Shown: in pieces, positions 23,146 through 31,758 of the stretch
Position numbering within the stretch: position 1 is the stretch's first letter
How the letters are laid out: each line of letters starts with the position of its first letter
Assembly (NCBI GenBank): GCA_964598225.1
Contig: CAZRBG010000061.1
Coordinates: forward strand, 1-32,339
Source of the DNA: SG8-4 sp964598225
Lineage (GTDB): Bacteria > Planctomycetota > Phycisphaerae > Sedimentisphaerales > Anaerobacaceae
DNA: 32,339 nucleotides
Reading direction: 5' to 3'
The notes under the pieces: model-generated
The model's input: the letters and a program-made list of their open reading frames with translations, nothing else
What the model was told of the DNA's origin: nothing
The model's database searches: none
Program-made: the position numbers and the translations under genes

Positions 23146-26100
23146 CTATTGACGCGGGGCTTCTCCGGATCGATAAAGCTTGATGTCGTCGATGAACATA
23201 ATGCCCGAACCTCCGGAGGCTGCACCGCCCCTGGAGCCGAGCCCGACGGCGATCTTGTCGACGTCGCTGAGGTTTATGCCCTGGTCGGAGAAGTCCGACA
23301 GCGGGATTACCCACGGGGTCCATTCCTCGGCGTTCGCCGCGGCGGGATCGGGATTGGACACTATTGCAGGTGTGCCCGCCGCATTGGACACCGCCACATA
23401 CAACGGCTCAGCGGCGTTGCTGGCGATTCCGATGTCCTGATTCGTCCACTGCCCGGTGACGTTACCGGTTATGGTGACGTTCGAGAATACAGCCTCACAA
23501 GTCACACCGGCGTTGTGTGACGTCACCGCCAGGCCGATATGGACTGTTGAACTCATCTGGATATTCTGCGGGACGGCCCCCGACACAGGCACCCATGACG
23601 AGCCATCCGCCGAGTGCGTGACCGTGAAGTTTCCGGCTACATCGCGTTCCAGTCTTACCCAGTGAGGCGCCGTGATGTCTCCCTCGGCGGCATTGAAACT
23701 TTCGCCGTCCGCTTCGAGACGACCCTGCGAAGCGACTCCGTTTTCAGGCGTTACGCATCCGAAAGCGTGTCTCGAGCCGGGCTCCAGCGTCTCACGAATC
23801 ATCACGCCGGCCTTGGCCCAGCCGTCTGTATTTTCCACGCTCTGGACTTGTGCAATAATAGTTCCGGGGCCGGTCAAAGTCCTGTAGGCAAAGTGGAACT
23901 GATCAGCCGTGCCCCAGATATCGGCGCCGGAGCCGGTCATCGTGATCGTGCCGCCCGGGCCTTCGACGAAGCTGCCGACAGATGGCGCCCGCCCCTGGAA
24001 CCAGATCGACAGTTCCGCGACGTCTTGCTCGGTCCAGTCGCGTGCGTCGGTCAGCTCCATTTCGGCCTCGGAATTCGTAACGCCGCCGGTGTTATCGTAC
24101 TGCAGCGGCATGGATTGACTGCCGCTATGGACAATGCTCTGCTCGGCATAAGGCGGCAGCGTATAACCGACCTGCGAGCCGTTTGTATTGACACCAAAGC
24201 CGTCAATCCAGTGCTGCCAGATCGCCTCGCCGTCCGCGTCGTTGTCGGTGTAGCTCTCCATATCGTCAACGAGGATAAAGTCGGCGACTGTGAAGGTCCA
24301 GAGTCTTCCTTCGCTGATGGTTCCGTCCGTGTTAATCTCGTCGATACGCCAGAAGAACGGTCCGTCGCCCCATCCGATCTGCTCGGCGGGGGTGAAGGTG
24401 GTGCTGCTCTGACGGCCGCGATATATACCCGTCGTGTCGGTTGCGTCGGCGTCATCGACGTCGTCCTCGTCCGTGCCGAAATACACATCGTGCTCTGCAG
24501 CGTTGTCGCCGGGCGACCAGCTAAGCGGCAGTACGTCATCAACGTTCGGCGTCGAATTATTGGCCGGACTCGGATCCCAGGCCACGAAGGGATCGCCTCG
24601 CATCACCTTCTGAATTTCTTCGGCGGTGAGTGCTCTGTTATAGACACGTGCATCGTCCACTGTACCGGTGAAGAATTGCTCCGCCAGAGCGTGTCTGCCG
24701 AGCTTGGCACTGTTGCTTTCCGGATTCGGCTCGCCGGACACAGGGGTTGTAGTAATCAGTTCACCGTCTCTGTAAGCCTTGAACTCGGTTCCATCGTACG
24801 TTGCGGCCAGATGGTACCAGGTGTCGGCGCTGAGCGGCATATAGCTGGCGGCCTGCCAGGTGTCCTCGACATTCATCGCCGCCGCTCCCCGGAAGGTTTC
24901 GTTGCCGTGGTTCCAGTTGAACTGGTAGTTCTGCTCCCTGTGAAGCGGTCCGCTCGGCGCTGCTCCGGACGGGGCGTCGGGACTCTTAACCCAGCAGGAT
25001 ATTGTGTACGTAGGCAGGTTTTCCGTGTAGCCGGTGTCCACGTAGCTGCTTCCATCGAATTCCAGAGCGCCGCCGTCGATTCCCTGTACCCAGACAGGCT
25101 CGCCTTCGAACGTGCCGTGCCGGCCGTGACCGGACCAGTCAACAGCAGTAGTACCCTGGCCTTCATCGAGCTTCCACCAGCCCATGAGGTCCGGATCGGT
25201 AATCTGTATGTCCGGCAGCGTGGTGAAGCTCCAGACGTCACCTTTGTGAGTGGCGGGCGGATCGAATTCGTCAATACGCCAGTAGTAGGTCTTGTCCGGT
25301 TCCAGGGGGCCGGGCACGAAAGTAGTGCTTGTCTGTTGGGTGCCCCCGGTGGCGTTGCTTACCGTGTCGAAATCGTCGCCGAAATATATAGTATGAAGCT
25401 TCGAGTTGAAGCCGCCGGTCCAGCTAAGCTCGGGGTCGGTCAGTACGAACTCCGCCCCGTCGGAAGGAGCAGGATTGTACGCCTTTCGCGGCGGAACCGA
25501 GAAGCTCCAGACGTCACCTGTCCAGGGACTGTTAGGGTCGGTGTCATTAACCTCGTCGACACGCCAATAATAGGTGGTCCCGGGAACGAGCCCTTCCGGG
25601 AAAGGAAATCCGGCGAAGCCGACAATGAGCGTCGTGTCGTTCAGGGGCTTGTTGGCCTGGAATGCAGCTTCGGCTCCACTGTTAACGTCTTCGAGATTAT
25701 CGCTCATGTAGACGTCATGTGAGACTGCAAAATCGCCGGCCGACCATGTCAGGGTAGTCCAGGTCGCTTCGAGCAAAGCACCGTCCTCCGGGGTTGGACC
25801 GAAAGCGAACGGCTGGCCCTCACCTATCATTGCGATCTGCACCTCTTCCTGTGTCAGGGCGCGATTGTAAACACGGGCATCGTCAATCAGTCCGAGGAAG
25901 CTGCGGGTTGCCCCCTCCTGCGTCCTGCCAATTACGACATTTGCTGTGTCTGCCATTCCAACCAGGTTGATTCCGCTGCCGCCTGTGCCTGCGTCTTCGC
26001 CATTTATGTAGTACTGGTGGCCGCCGTCAATCACCTGAGCACAAACGTGCACCCATTCATTGAGCGGAACCTGGGTACTGCTCGTCGAGCCGACAAAAGC

Positions 26101-26535
26101 CCCGCCGCTCGTTGTGCTGAAATGGAGAACGCCGCTGGCCCCTACGGTATAGAGGCTGTACGATCGGGGGCTGTTTCCTTTTGCGAGAATACCCTGCCAG
26201 CCTTCGCCGCCGGGGCCTTCGTGCCTTTCGGCATTAATCCAGGCCATCACTGTAACTTCGTTGTCCACCGTCAGGATTGGAGCGTGCGGCACATCCACGA
26301 AGTCATCGTCTCCGTCGAGTTGCAGGGCCCCTCCGACTTTTCCGACTGCCCACTGCGGATCGCCCATCAGCGCGCCGTCGTTGCCATTGCCGCTCGAGTC
26401 AACGGCGGTTGTTCCCGAACCATCGTCGAGCCGCCACCAGCCTACGAGACTCTCGTCTACGACTCCGGAGGCAATGTTCGCCGAAATTCCGAACACCAGA
26501 GTTAGCGAGATCAGAAAAATTAGCTTCTTACGCAT
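23146..26535 (-). CDS. Giant exported LamG/Fn3-like repeat protein, paralogue 2, with inserted DUF1349-like domain
   Basis: 1129 residues. Order: signal peptide (about 1-24); LamG (about 28-240, closest to the middle LamG of paralogue 1); Fn3-like modules 1 and 2 (about 248-445, HDVYMS ... YYWRVDEVN ... VWSFSVP; YYWRIDEF ... VWSFTTL); a second LamG of a different type (about 450-655, YVDTGYTENLPTYTISCWVK); Fn3-like module 3 (about 660-762); then a CBM-like jelly roll (ILVDDMESYTD ... MFIDDIKLY). The jelly roll is interrupted by about 160 residues of a DUF1349-like concanavalin fold (IWGTADQFHFAYRTLTGPGT, WAKAGVMIRETLEPGS, HWVRLERDVAGNFT). No catalytic domain is seen. AAGGAGG lies seven bases before the ATG. 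Promoter and leader resemble paralogue 1, and a strong terminator follows. Likely a surface carbohydrate-binding protein. Confidence 0.9.
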   Translation of the reverse strand: MRKKLIFLISLTLVFGISANIASGVVDESLVGWWRLDDGSGTTAVDSSGNGNDGALMGDPQWAVGKVGGALQLDGDDDFVDVPHAPILTVDNEVTVMAWINAERHEGPGGEGWQGILAKGNSPRSYSLYTVGASGVLHFSTTSGGAFVGSTSSTQVPLNEWVHVCAQVIDGGHQYYINGEDAGTGGSGINLVGMADTANVVIGRTQEGATRSFLGLIDDARVYNRALTQEEVQIAMIGEGQPFAFGPTPEDGALLEATWTTLTWSAGDFAVSHDVYMSDNLEDVNSGAEAAFQANKPLNDTTLIVGFAGFPFPEGLVPGTTYYWRVDEVNDTDPNSPWTGDVWSFSVPPRKAYNPAPSDGAEFVLTDPELSWTGGFNSKLHTIYFGDDFDTVSNATGGTQQTSTTFVPGPLEPDKTYYWRIDEFDPPATHKGDVWSFTTLPDIQITDPDLMGWWKLDEGQGTTAVDWSGHGRHGTFEGEPVWVQGIDGGALEFDGSSYVDTGYTENLPTYTISCWVKSPDAPSGAAPSGPLHREQNYQFNWNHGNETFRGAAAMNVEDTWQAASYMPLSADTWYHLAATYDGTEFKAYRDGELITTTPVSGEPNPESNSAKLGRHALAEQFFTGTVDDARVYNRALTAEEIQKVMRGDPFVAWDPSPANNSTPNVDDVLPLSWSPGDNAAEHDVYFGTDEDDVDDADATDTTGIYRGRQSSTTFTPAEQIGWGDGPFFWRIDEINTDGTISEGRLWTFTVADFILVDDMESYTDNDADGEAIWQHWIDGFGVNTNGSQVGYTLPPYAEQSIVHSGSQSMPLQYDNTGGVTNSEAEMELTDARDWTEQDVAELSIWFQGRAPSVGSFVEGPGGTITMTGSGADIWGTADQFHFAYRTLTGPGTIIAQVQSVENTDGWAKAGVMIRETLEPGSRHAFGCVTPENGVASQGRLEADGESFNAAEGDITAPHWVRLERDVAGNFTVTHSADGSSWVPVSGAVPQNIQMSSTVHIGLAVTSHNAGVTCEAVFSNVTITGNVTGQWTNQDIGIASNAAEPLYVAVSNAAGTPAIVSNPDPAAANAEEWTPWVIPLSDFSDQGINLSDVDKIAVGLGSRGGAASGGSGIMFIDDIKLYRSGEAPRQ

Positions 26536-26934
26536 GATAATCCTCCTTCATAAATAAAGTTTCTACAAGTCTGCTCTGGATACGCACCAAAGCAGCCGAT
26601 AGAGTTTACAGGTATTTTCCAATTCTGGATTATTGCTCTGTTCGATGTGAATATTTGCCGCCCCCGATCACCTCAGTCCTTCAAAACACTAATGCATGTT
26701 CAAGACAAAAAGAAAACCACAATTTCTGCCACATAATTATTTATACTACATCGGCTATAAGCACGTCAAGATAAATTAATATCTATCACCTTGACTCCCG
26801 AACGTCGCCGGCGGCAAATATTTCTGTTTCGCGTGTTGTAGATAGGGCTTGAAGGTCTTGCGATTCTCGTATAAACTATTGGGGATTTTGTCAGATTGCA
26901 TACGTTTTTGCACTTTTAATAGAAGGAGATGGTC
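26536..26934. other. Intergenic region with LamG promoter and a long-spaced inverted repeat
   Basis: The spacer separates divergent LamG paralogue 2 and a Gfo/Idh/MocA gene. It holds the LamG leader (26536-26600, similar to that of paralogue 1), the LamG promoter (26740-26769), and a perfect 13-bp inverted repeat, AATATTTGCCGCC at 26650-26662 with its complement at 26810-26822, bracketing the promoter. For the forward gene only a weak TTGAAG...TATAAA with a short spacer (about 26848-26875) is visible. Confidence 0.5.
26740..26769 (-). promoter_or_regulatory. Promoter of LamG paralogue 2
   Basis: On the minus strand TTGACG (26769-26764), 18 bases including ATAGCCGAT, then TATAAA (26745-26740). 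Box sequences, spacer length and spacer core match the promoter of paralogue 1, which argues strongly that both are real. Confidence 0.7.
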
Positions 26935-28311
26935 ATGCAAGATCAAATCAAACGTCGTACCTTCCTTAAAAACAGCGCTGCGGTCGGAGCGGGGCTGGTT
27001 GTGCTGAAATCGGGCATTCTCAAAGCCGGCAACTCTCCCAATGAGAAGCTCAATATCGCCGTGATTGGTGTTCGCGGACGCGGCGGGTCCAATTTAAATG
27101 CCGTCAAGAGTGAGAATATTGTTGCGCTGTGCGATGTGAACGCCAAGAATCTGGCTGCTGCGGCTAAGGATTTTCCACAGGCGGAGACCTATGAAGACTG
27201 GCGCAAGTGCCTGGAACAAAAGAACATCGATGCCGTCGTATGCTCGACGACAGATCATACGCACGCTTTTGTGAACATGTGGGCGATGAACCGCGGCAAG
27301 CATGTCTATTGTGAAAAGCCGCTGGCCAATTCCGTCGAGGAGGCCCGGATGGTCCGACAGACGTACATTAACAATAGCGGCAAGATTCGCACGCAGATGG
27401 GCACACAGATTCACGCCAGCGATAATTACCGGCGCATGGTGGAGCTTATTCGCAACGGAGCTATCGGAACGCCGAGCGAAGTCCGCGTCTGGTGCAGCCG
27501 AACGCCCAAGGGCGGCAACTATTTACCGGAAGTAAAACCCATTCCCGATCACATCAACTGGGACCTGTGGCTCGGCCCGGCGCCGCACCACCCTTACAAT
27601 CCCGGCTACATCGGCGGATGCCTGAAGTGGAATCGTTTCTGGGACTTCGGCAGCGGGCAGATCGGAGATATGGGCAGCCACATGATGGATATGGCCTATT
27701 GGGGTTTCGATCTGAAGCTTCCGACAACCTGCAAGGCGGGCGGCTCTCCGATCAGCACCGATACGTGCCCAACGTGGCTCACCGCCGAGTGGGACCACCC
27801 GGCCAACGACTGGCGTCCGGCCGTGAAAGCATACTGGTACGACGGCGGAAAGAAGCCCGGCATGCCCGCAAAGGCCTTTAACAGAGAGGGCCTGTTCAAA
27901 GGAGCGCTGTTCAAAGGAGACAAAGGCTGGCTGCTTACTGACTACAATCTGCGAATCCTGATGCCGAAACAGCGCGAAAATGATATGACGCAGTATGAGT
28001 CGCCCAAGCCGGATGAGCTTATTCCGCCGTCGCTCGGACATCACAAAGAGTGGATCGTTGCCTGCAAGACCGGCAGTCCGACCACCTGCAACTTCGATTA
28101 CTCCGGCGCTTTGATCGAGGCAAACATGCTGGCGCTTGTCTCATACCGCGCCGGCGAGCTCGTAACGAAGAAGACCAGAGAGGGCGAAGAGCGGGAAACA
28201 GCGGGCAAGAAACTCGCCTGGGACGGCACGGACCTGAAAGCCCCGGATTGTCCTGAGGCGGACGAATATATACGCAAAACGTACCGCAATGGCTGGGTCC
28301 TGAACGGATAG
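26935..28311 (+). CDS. Tat-exported Gfo/Idh/MocA family oxidoreductase 1
   Basis: 458 residues. The Tat signal is KRRTFLKNSAAVGAGLVVL (Arg7-Arg8). The N-terminal Rossmann domain starts IAVIGVRGRGGSN (nucleotide loop about 45-50), ALCDVNAKN marks the cofactor-specifying strand, and CEKPLANS (Lys128) carries the conserved EKP lysine. The C-terminal domain contains NWDLWLGPAPHHPYNP, WNRFWDFGSGQIGDMGSHMMD and a final substrate-binding sheet. Exported members of this planctomycete-rich group are thought to oxidise or rearrange sugars with a tightly bound NAD(P). ATG 26935 is preferred over 26929 because AAGGAG lies six bases ahead. The gene starts a forward run with a second such enzyme and a HEAT protein. 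The exact sugar is unknown. Confidence 0.92.
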   Translation: MQDQIKRRTFLKNSAAVGAGLVVLKSGILKAGNSPNEKLNIAVIGVRGRGGSNLNAVKSENIVALCDVNAKNLAAAAKDFPQAETYEDWRKCLEQKNIDAVVCSTTDHTHAFVNMWAMNRGKHVYCEKPLANSVEEARMVRQTYINNSGKIRTQMGTQIHASDNYRRMVELIRNGAIGTPSEVRVWCSRTPKGGNYLPEVKPIPDHINWDLWLGPAPHHPYNPGYIGGCLKWNRFWDFGSGQIGDMGSHMMDMAYWGFDLKLPTTCKAGGSPISTDTCPTWLTAEWDHPANDWRPAVKAYWYDGGKKPGMPAKAFNREGLFKGALFKGDKGWLLTDYNLRILMPKQRENDMTQYESPKPDELIPPSLGHHKEWIVACKTGSPTTCNFDYSGALIEANMLALVSYRAGELVTKKTREGEERETAGKKLAWDGTDLKAPDCPEADEYIRKTYRNGWVLNG

Positions 28312-28432
28312 GTTTGCGACCTCGGGCGGTAACAGAAGTGTTGTGGTCTGCAAGGAATGATTTACCGGCACGAGACTTGTGGCAGCCACAAACGCAGTTT
28401 AGTGGATGGTTATATGAACAGGAGAATATATC

Positions 28433-29671
28433 ATGCCAAAGATCAATGATGTTACCAGACGACAGTTTTTGAAAGGCTCAGCCGGGACGGCCGCGGCGTT
28501 TACGATCGTGCCCAGGCGAGTCCTGGGCGGAGCGAACCAGACCCCGCCCAGCGAGACGTTCGGCGGCGCGCTGATCGGCTGCGGCGGTCGCGGCAACGGC
28601 ACGTTCAAGGCGATGGGTCTGGAGGCGAAGAAGCTCGCTATATGCGACGTCAAGTTCGTCGGCAAGGCGGATAACAAGAGCATCTACACCGACTTCCGAC
28701 GAGTTCTGGAGCGTAAGGACATCGACGTGGTCGCGATTGCAACGCCGCCCCACTGGCACGCGCTGATCTCCATAGCGGCAATGGAAGCCGGCAAAGATGT
28801 GCTGTGCGAAAAACCGATGACTCGATTCATCGCCGAGGGCCGCGCGGTGGCAGAAGCTGAGAAACGCTACAAACGTATTTTCCAGGTCGGCACGTTCGGC
28901 AGGTTCGGCAGGAGCCGGAATCCAAAGAACATCGAGATTCACAAGATCATGGCAAGCGGGTTGCTGAAGGACTGCAAGGGCGTGCACATTAAGCGCGGGG
29001 GCCTTAAGGTCAAGCAGTGGAGCGGCATGGTAAACGCCCAGCCGCAGCCGATACCGAAGAGCCTCGACTGGGACATGTACTGCGGCCCATCCCCGCTGCG
29101 GCCGTACCATCGGCACCGGCACGGCGGCACGCATCGCGGGTATTGGGATTACGAAGGCGGCGGACTTGCCGACATGGGCCAGCATCATTACGATCCGGTA
29201 CAGTGGGTATATGCAAAGGACGACACAAGCCCGGTGGAGATCGAGGCTTACGCGCCGCCGGCGCATCCGGAGGCCTGCGGGATGTGGGGCTGGGTCGAGC
29301 TGAAATACGCCGACGGCATGACTTTCGTTTTCGACAGCAAAGAATGGCCAGTGGACGGCCAGCCGTCTTACGACCGCAGACAGTCGCGGGAGGTTCGCCT
29401 CAGTGATTTGAGCGAGGAAGATCAGGAGAAGATCAAAGAAATGCCCGACCCCGAGCCGCTCGTTACGTTCGCCGAAGCGGTTAAGACTCGCAAACGCGCA
29501 GGCGGCAATGCAGACGCAGCCAATCGAAGCGCGACGATCCTGCATCTGGCGAATATCGCAATTCGAACCGGGCGCAAGCTGCGCTATGACCCGGTTAAAG
29601 AAGAAATAATCGGCGATGAAGAAGCGAACCGGCTTGTCAATCAGCCGATGCGGGCGCCCTGGCATCTGTGA
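28433..29671 (+). CDS. Tat-exported Gfo/Idh/MocA family oxidoreductase 2
   Basis: 412 residues. The Tat signal is TRRQFLKGSAGTAAAFTIV (Arg9-Arg10). The Rossmann loop is ALIGCGGRGNGT (about 49-54), AICDVKFVGKAD follows the second strand, and CEKPMTRF (Lys127) is the conserved EKP motif. The C-terminal domain carries LDWDMYCGPSPLRPY, YWDYEGGGLADMGQHHYDPVQW and a terminal RSATILHLANIAIRTGRKL segment seen in this subfamily. It differs clearly from the enzyme upstream and is not a recent duplicate. AGGAG lies eight bases before the ATG. The gap to the upstream gene is about 120 bases without recognisable genes, and to the HEAT protein 50 bases, suggesting cotranscription. Substrate unknown. Confidence 0.92.
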   Translation: MPKINDVTRRQFLKGSAGTAAAFTIVPRRVLGGANQTPPSETFGGALIGCGGRGNGTFKAMGLEAKKLAICDVKFVGKADNKSIYTDFRRVLERKDIDVVAIATPPHWHALISIAAMEAGKDVLCEKPMTRFIAEGRAVAEAEKRYKRIFQVGTFGRFGRSRNPKNIEIHKIMASGLLKDCKGVHIKRGGLKVKQWSGMVNAQPQPIPKSLDWDMYCGPSPLRPYHRHRHGGTHRGYWDYEGGGLADMGQHHYDPVQWVYAKDDTSPVEIEAYAPPAHPEACGMWGWVELKYADGMTFVFDSKEWPVDGQPSYDRRQSREVRLSDLSEEDQEKIKEMPDPEPLVTFAEAVKTRKRAGGNADAANRSATILHLANIAIRTGRKLRYDPVKEEIIGDEEANRLVNQPMRAPWHL

Positions 29672-29721
29672 TATTTACTATTGACTATTTATTCGCGGCA
29701 CATAAGGTGAGGATATAAGAC

Positions 29722-30567
29722 ATGGCAAGACGAACATCTGCTCTAAGAAAACTAATTGACAGCCTGCCCGATCCGGACGAAAGGGGCATGCTCAGTAAGA
29801 TCGACAAACAAAATGTGGACGATGTTACCGCTCGGATACACGAAGGGGGACGCGAGAGTCTGGTCGCTCTGATCGGCATGCTCGTCGATCCCGCCAAGGG
29901 CGAAGACTTTAAGGCAAGATACGCCCTTCACTGCCTGGCGGTACACGTCTGCAAGCTGAATAACAATCGAACGCAGCGTGCTTTTGCGCGGACGCTGGCC
30001 TCTCAGCTCGGCGGAGATCGACCGAAAGCTGTTCAGAAATACCTCATCGAGCAGTTACAGGTTGCCGGCGGCAAAGAGGCCGTCCCGACGCTCGGTCAGA
30101 TGCTGCTCGACGATAAGCTTTACGAACCGGCGGCTATGGCCCTTACCGCCATAGGCGACGGCGCGGCCGAACAGTTCCGAAATGCTCTGGGCAAATCTGG
30201 CGGTAAAATGAAGTTGACTATGATCCAGAACCTTGGTGTGCTCAAGGACACCGGATCGGTCAAACAGTTAAGGGCGGCGCTTGACGATAAGGACCGTGAA
30301 ATCCGCCTGGCGGCCGGCTGGGCGCTGGCGAATACGGGCGATTCCGGCTCGATGGATTTACTGCTCAGAGCGGCTGAAACCAAAGATGCCTACGAACGTA
30401 TAAAGGCCACCAAGGCCTGCCTGCTCCTCGCTGAAAGCCTTGCCCAGGCGGGTAGAAGGGAGTCGGCCGTGAAGATATACAAGCACCTCCGCGATGGTCG
30501 CGAAGGTTCGGGTGAAACCTACGTAAGCGAAGCAGCGAACGAAGCGCTGGCAAAATTAGGCAATTAG
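29722..30567 (+). CDS. HEAT-repeat protein
   Basis: 281 residues with no signal peptide or membrane segment. From about residue 45 to the end the chain is a series of paired helices with HEAT/PBS-lyase style motifs: AVPTLGQMLLDDKLYEPAAMALTAIGDGAAEQFRNAL, SVKQLRAALDDKDREIRLAAGWALANTGDSGSMDLLLRA, and SEAANEALAKLGN (shown in parts; each unit is about 30-40 residues). Such solenoids bind other proteins; no enzymatic motif is present. GTGAGGA lies about eight bases before the ATG. It follows the second Gfo/Idh/MocA gene by 50 bases and may be cotranscribed. In planctomycetes HEAT proteins often accompany exported dehydrogenases, but this one lacks an export signal. It is the last gene before the truncated tRNA and the change in base composition. 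Confidence 0.85.
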   Translation: MARRTSALRKLIDSLPDPDERGMLSKIDKQNVDDVTARIHEGGRESLVALIGMLVDPAKGEDFKARYALHCLAVHVCKLNNNRTQRAFARTLASQLGGDRPKAVQKYLIEQLQVAGGKEAVPTLGQMLLDDKLYEPAAMALTAIGDGAAEQFRNALGKSGGKMKLTMIQNLGVLKDTGSVKQLRAALDDKDREIRLAAGWALANTGDSGSMDLLLRAAETKDAYERIKATKACLLLAESLAQAGRRESAVKIYKHLRDGREGSGETYVSEAANEALAKLGN

Positions 30568-31068
30568 TCGTATATTTTTATCGGATCGATATTTGCGCCC
30601 GTAGCTCAATTGGATAGAGTCGCGGACTTCGAATCCGAAGGCAGACCTTGCACTATTTCTCAAAAACGGTGTTTTTCACATCAAGAACTGCGATTTCGTG
30701 AGTTCAAGCGAAGACCAGACGAAGGTCAAGAGTACATGTTTGGCGCGCACTTTGGCACGCGCTTGGTGACATTTAATTGACATTACTGGTAAGACCGGTC
30801 CAAATTGAATGTCTTTTCGTAGTACAGTGCAAAAAGTAATGTCAAAAATAGACTTATGAAACTAACCGAGAACCAACCAAGGACTGACGTAGCATCAAAT
30901 GTGCAGTCTTGGTGCACATTTTGGTGCAGATAGGTAGCTCGCACGATCCTAAACTGTATACCGTATTCAAACGTGCAATCCAATGGCGTCATGACCTTTT
31001 TCCAACAAGTCCCAAATTACCTCCGGATAGATCTTCCCTAATACTAACAACGGAACTCATAATATGTC
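30568..31068. other. Island-edge intergenic region
   Basis: After the tRNA fragment the sequence turns visibly AT-richer and shows no supported gene. Features seen: a small palindrome AAAAAC-GGT-GTTTTT (30662-30676); TTTGGCGCGCAC and TTTGGCACGCGC words (30738-30760); and a pair TCTTGGTGCACA / TTTTGGTGCAGA (30907-30930). Spaced direct words of this kind could be integrase arm sites. The minus-strand frame at 30783-30992 has a hydrophobic middle but no ribosome binding site and is not called. Confidence 0.4.
30595..30638 (+). tRNA. tRNA-Arg (anticodon TCG), 5' part only
   Basis: GCGCCCG acceptor strand (30595-30601), TA, D arm GCTC...GAGT (30604-30620), anticodon stem GCGGA (30622-30626), loop CTTCGAA with anticodon TCG, and returning strand TCCGA (30634-30638), whose last base no longer pairs. 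No T arm (GTTCGA-type loop) and no complementary CGGGCGC acceptor strand follow. The gene is thus broken in or just after the anticodon stem, a classical integrase crossover position, and unrelated sequence continues. It is unlikely to be functional. Confidence 0.7.
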
Positions 31069-31284
31069 TTACCCCACGCAGTTAGTTCTTTCAATGACTC
31101 CCGGGTAAACATCTCGCTCATCGGTTTTCTGTGGCCTCAGGAACAATGAAAGGGCATGGAGCGAGCCGAGCAACGGCTTGCCTGGCCGTTGCTCAAATAC
31201 AAGTTGCTCAGTTAAATCCAAGGGCTCCGGATGAGATTGGCATTCAGAGTTTCCAGAAGATGCCTGATCTGCAACCGTTGTCAC
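31069..31284 (-). CDS. Possible small hypothetical protein
   Basis: 71 residues beginning with GTG, with AGGAG six bases upstream, which is the main reason to list it. The product (TTVADQASSGNSECQSHPEP ... LRPQKTDERDVYPGV) has no recognisable domain, signal peptide or membrane segment. It overlaps the end of the small gene at 31244-31462 by 41 bases in another frame, so the two would be translationally coupled if both are real. Not recognised; may be spurious. Confidence 0.3.
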   Translation of the reverse strand: MTTVADQASSGNSECQSHPEPLDLTEQLVFEQRPGKPLLGSLHALSLFLRPQKTDERDVYPGVIERTNCVG

Positions 31285-31462
31285 TGTCCGCTCCTAAGCC
31301 ATCAAATGGTTTTGCAGTTTTGTTCCACGCCTCAATATATGCCGGGCCATTTGGTGCTAGCTCTGGTCTATAAACGCCATGGGCGGCATCCTGAGCGCCA
31401 TGCCAGGCCGAAATACCGTAAGCTTCCTGTTCTTCGCGACGATTTCTTGGTAACCAAACCAT
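31244..31462 (-). CDS. Small protein with strong ribosome binding site, weakly Rmf-like
   Basis: 72 residues starting MVWLPRNRREEQEAYGISAW. AAGGAG lies six bases before ATG 31462, better than most sites in the window; TTG 31468 is also in frame. The segment EAYGISAWHGAQDAAHG ... PAYIEAW shows the spaced Tyr, Gly and Trp pattern of ribosome-modulation-factor-like small proteins, which are common on phages and islands, but the likeness is weak and I do not assign the function. It lies on the AT-rich island side of the broken tRNA-Arg gene, with only small genes on the same strand around it. Confidence 0.5.
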   Translation of the reverse strand: MVWLPRNRREEQEAYGISAWHGAQDAAHGVYRPELAPNGPAYIEAWNKTAKPFDGLGADSDNGCRSGIFWKL

Positions 31463-31758
31463 GTTCAACTCCTTATCTCTGAAGTATCGTTAGAAATGCA
31501 TGTCATTCTGTTCCAAGACGATAATAACAGTGTATATACAGTTTCCGTATAGAACTCCGAGCATCTCTAAGTGTCACTAACGCCACGCTGGCACTAGATC
31601 TGTATTGCCAACTTATCCTGATCCTGATCGCCTCATCCTACGGTATTCACTTGTCATTCGGCCTCTTTATATCTTCTACACCTTATGTAGTGGTCGGAAA
31701 TGGAGCGTTTGCAGGATCTCTCGAAAATTCTTGCCGACCAAGCTCCGGGCCAAGCCCT
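31463..31758. other. Short intergenic stretch without supported genes
   Basis: About 300 bases between two small minus-strand genes. I see no conserved frame, hairpin or promoter that stands out. Confidence 0.4.

Noticed and set aside
23614..25722. 702-codon open frame on the plus strand
   Set aside because: It is antisense to the LamG 2 gene; the long frame arises from the GC-rich codon bias and its product lacks any coherent domain. The minus-strand gene has signal peptide, domains, promoter and terminator.
28478..29665. 395-codon open frame on the minus strand
   Set aside because: Antisense to the second Gfo/Idh/MocA gene, whose motifs and ribosome binding site are clear; the antisense product has no recognisable features.
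30595..30780. tRNA-Arg interrupted by a group I intron
   Set aside because: No T arm or 3' acceptor strand was found downstream within the next few hundred bases, and no intron core was recognised; a truncated tRNA explains it better.
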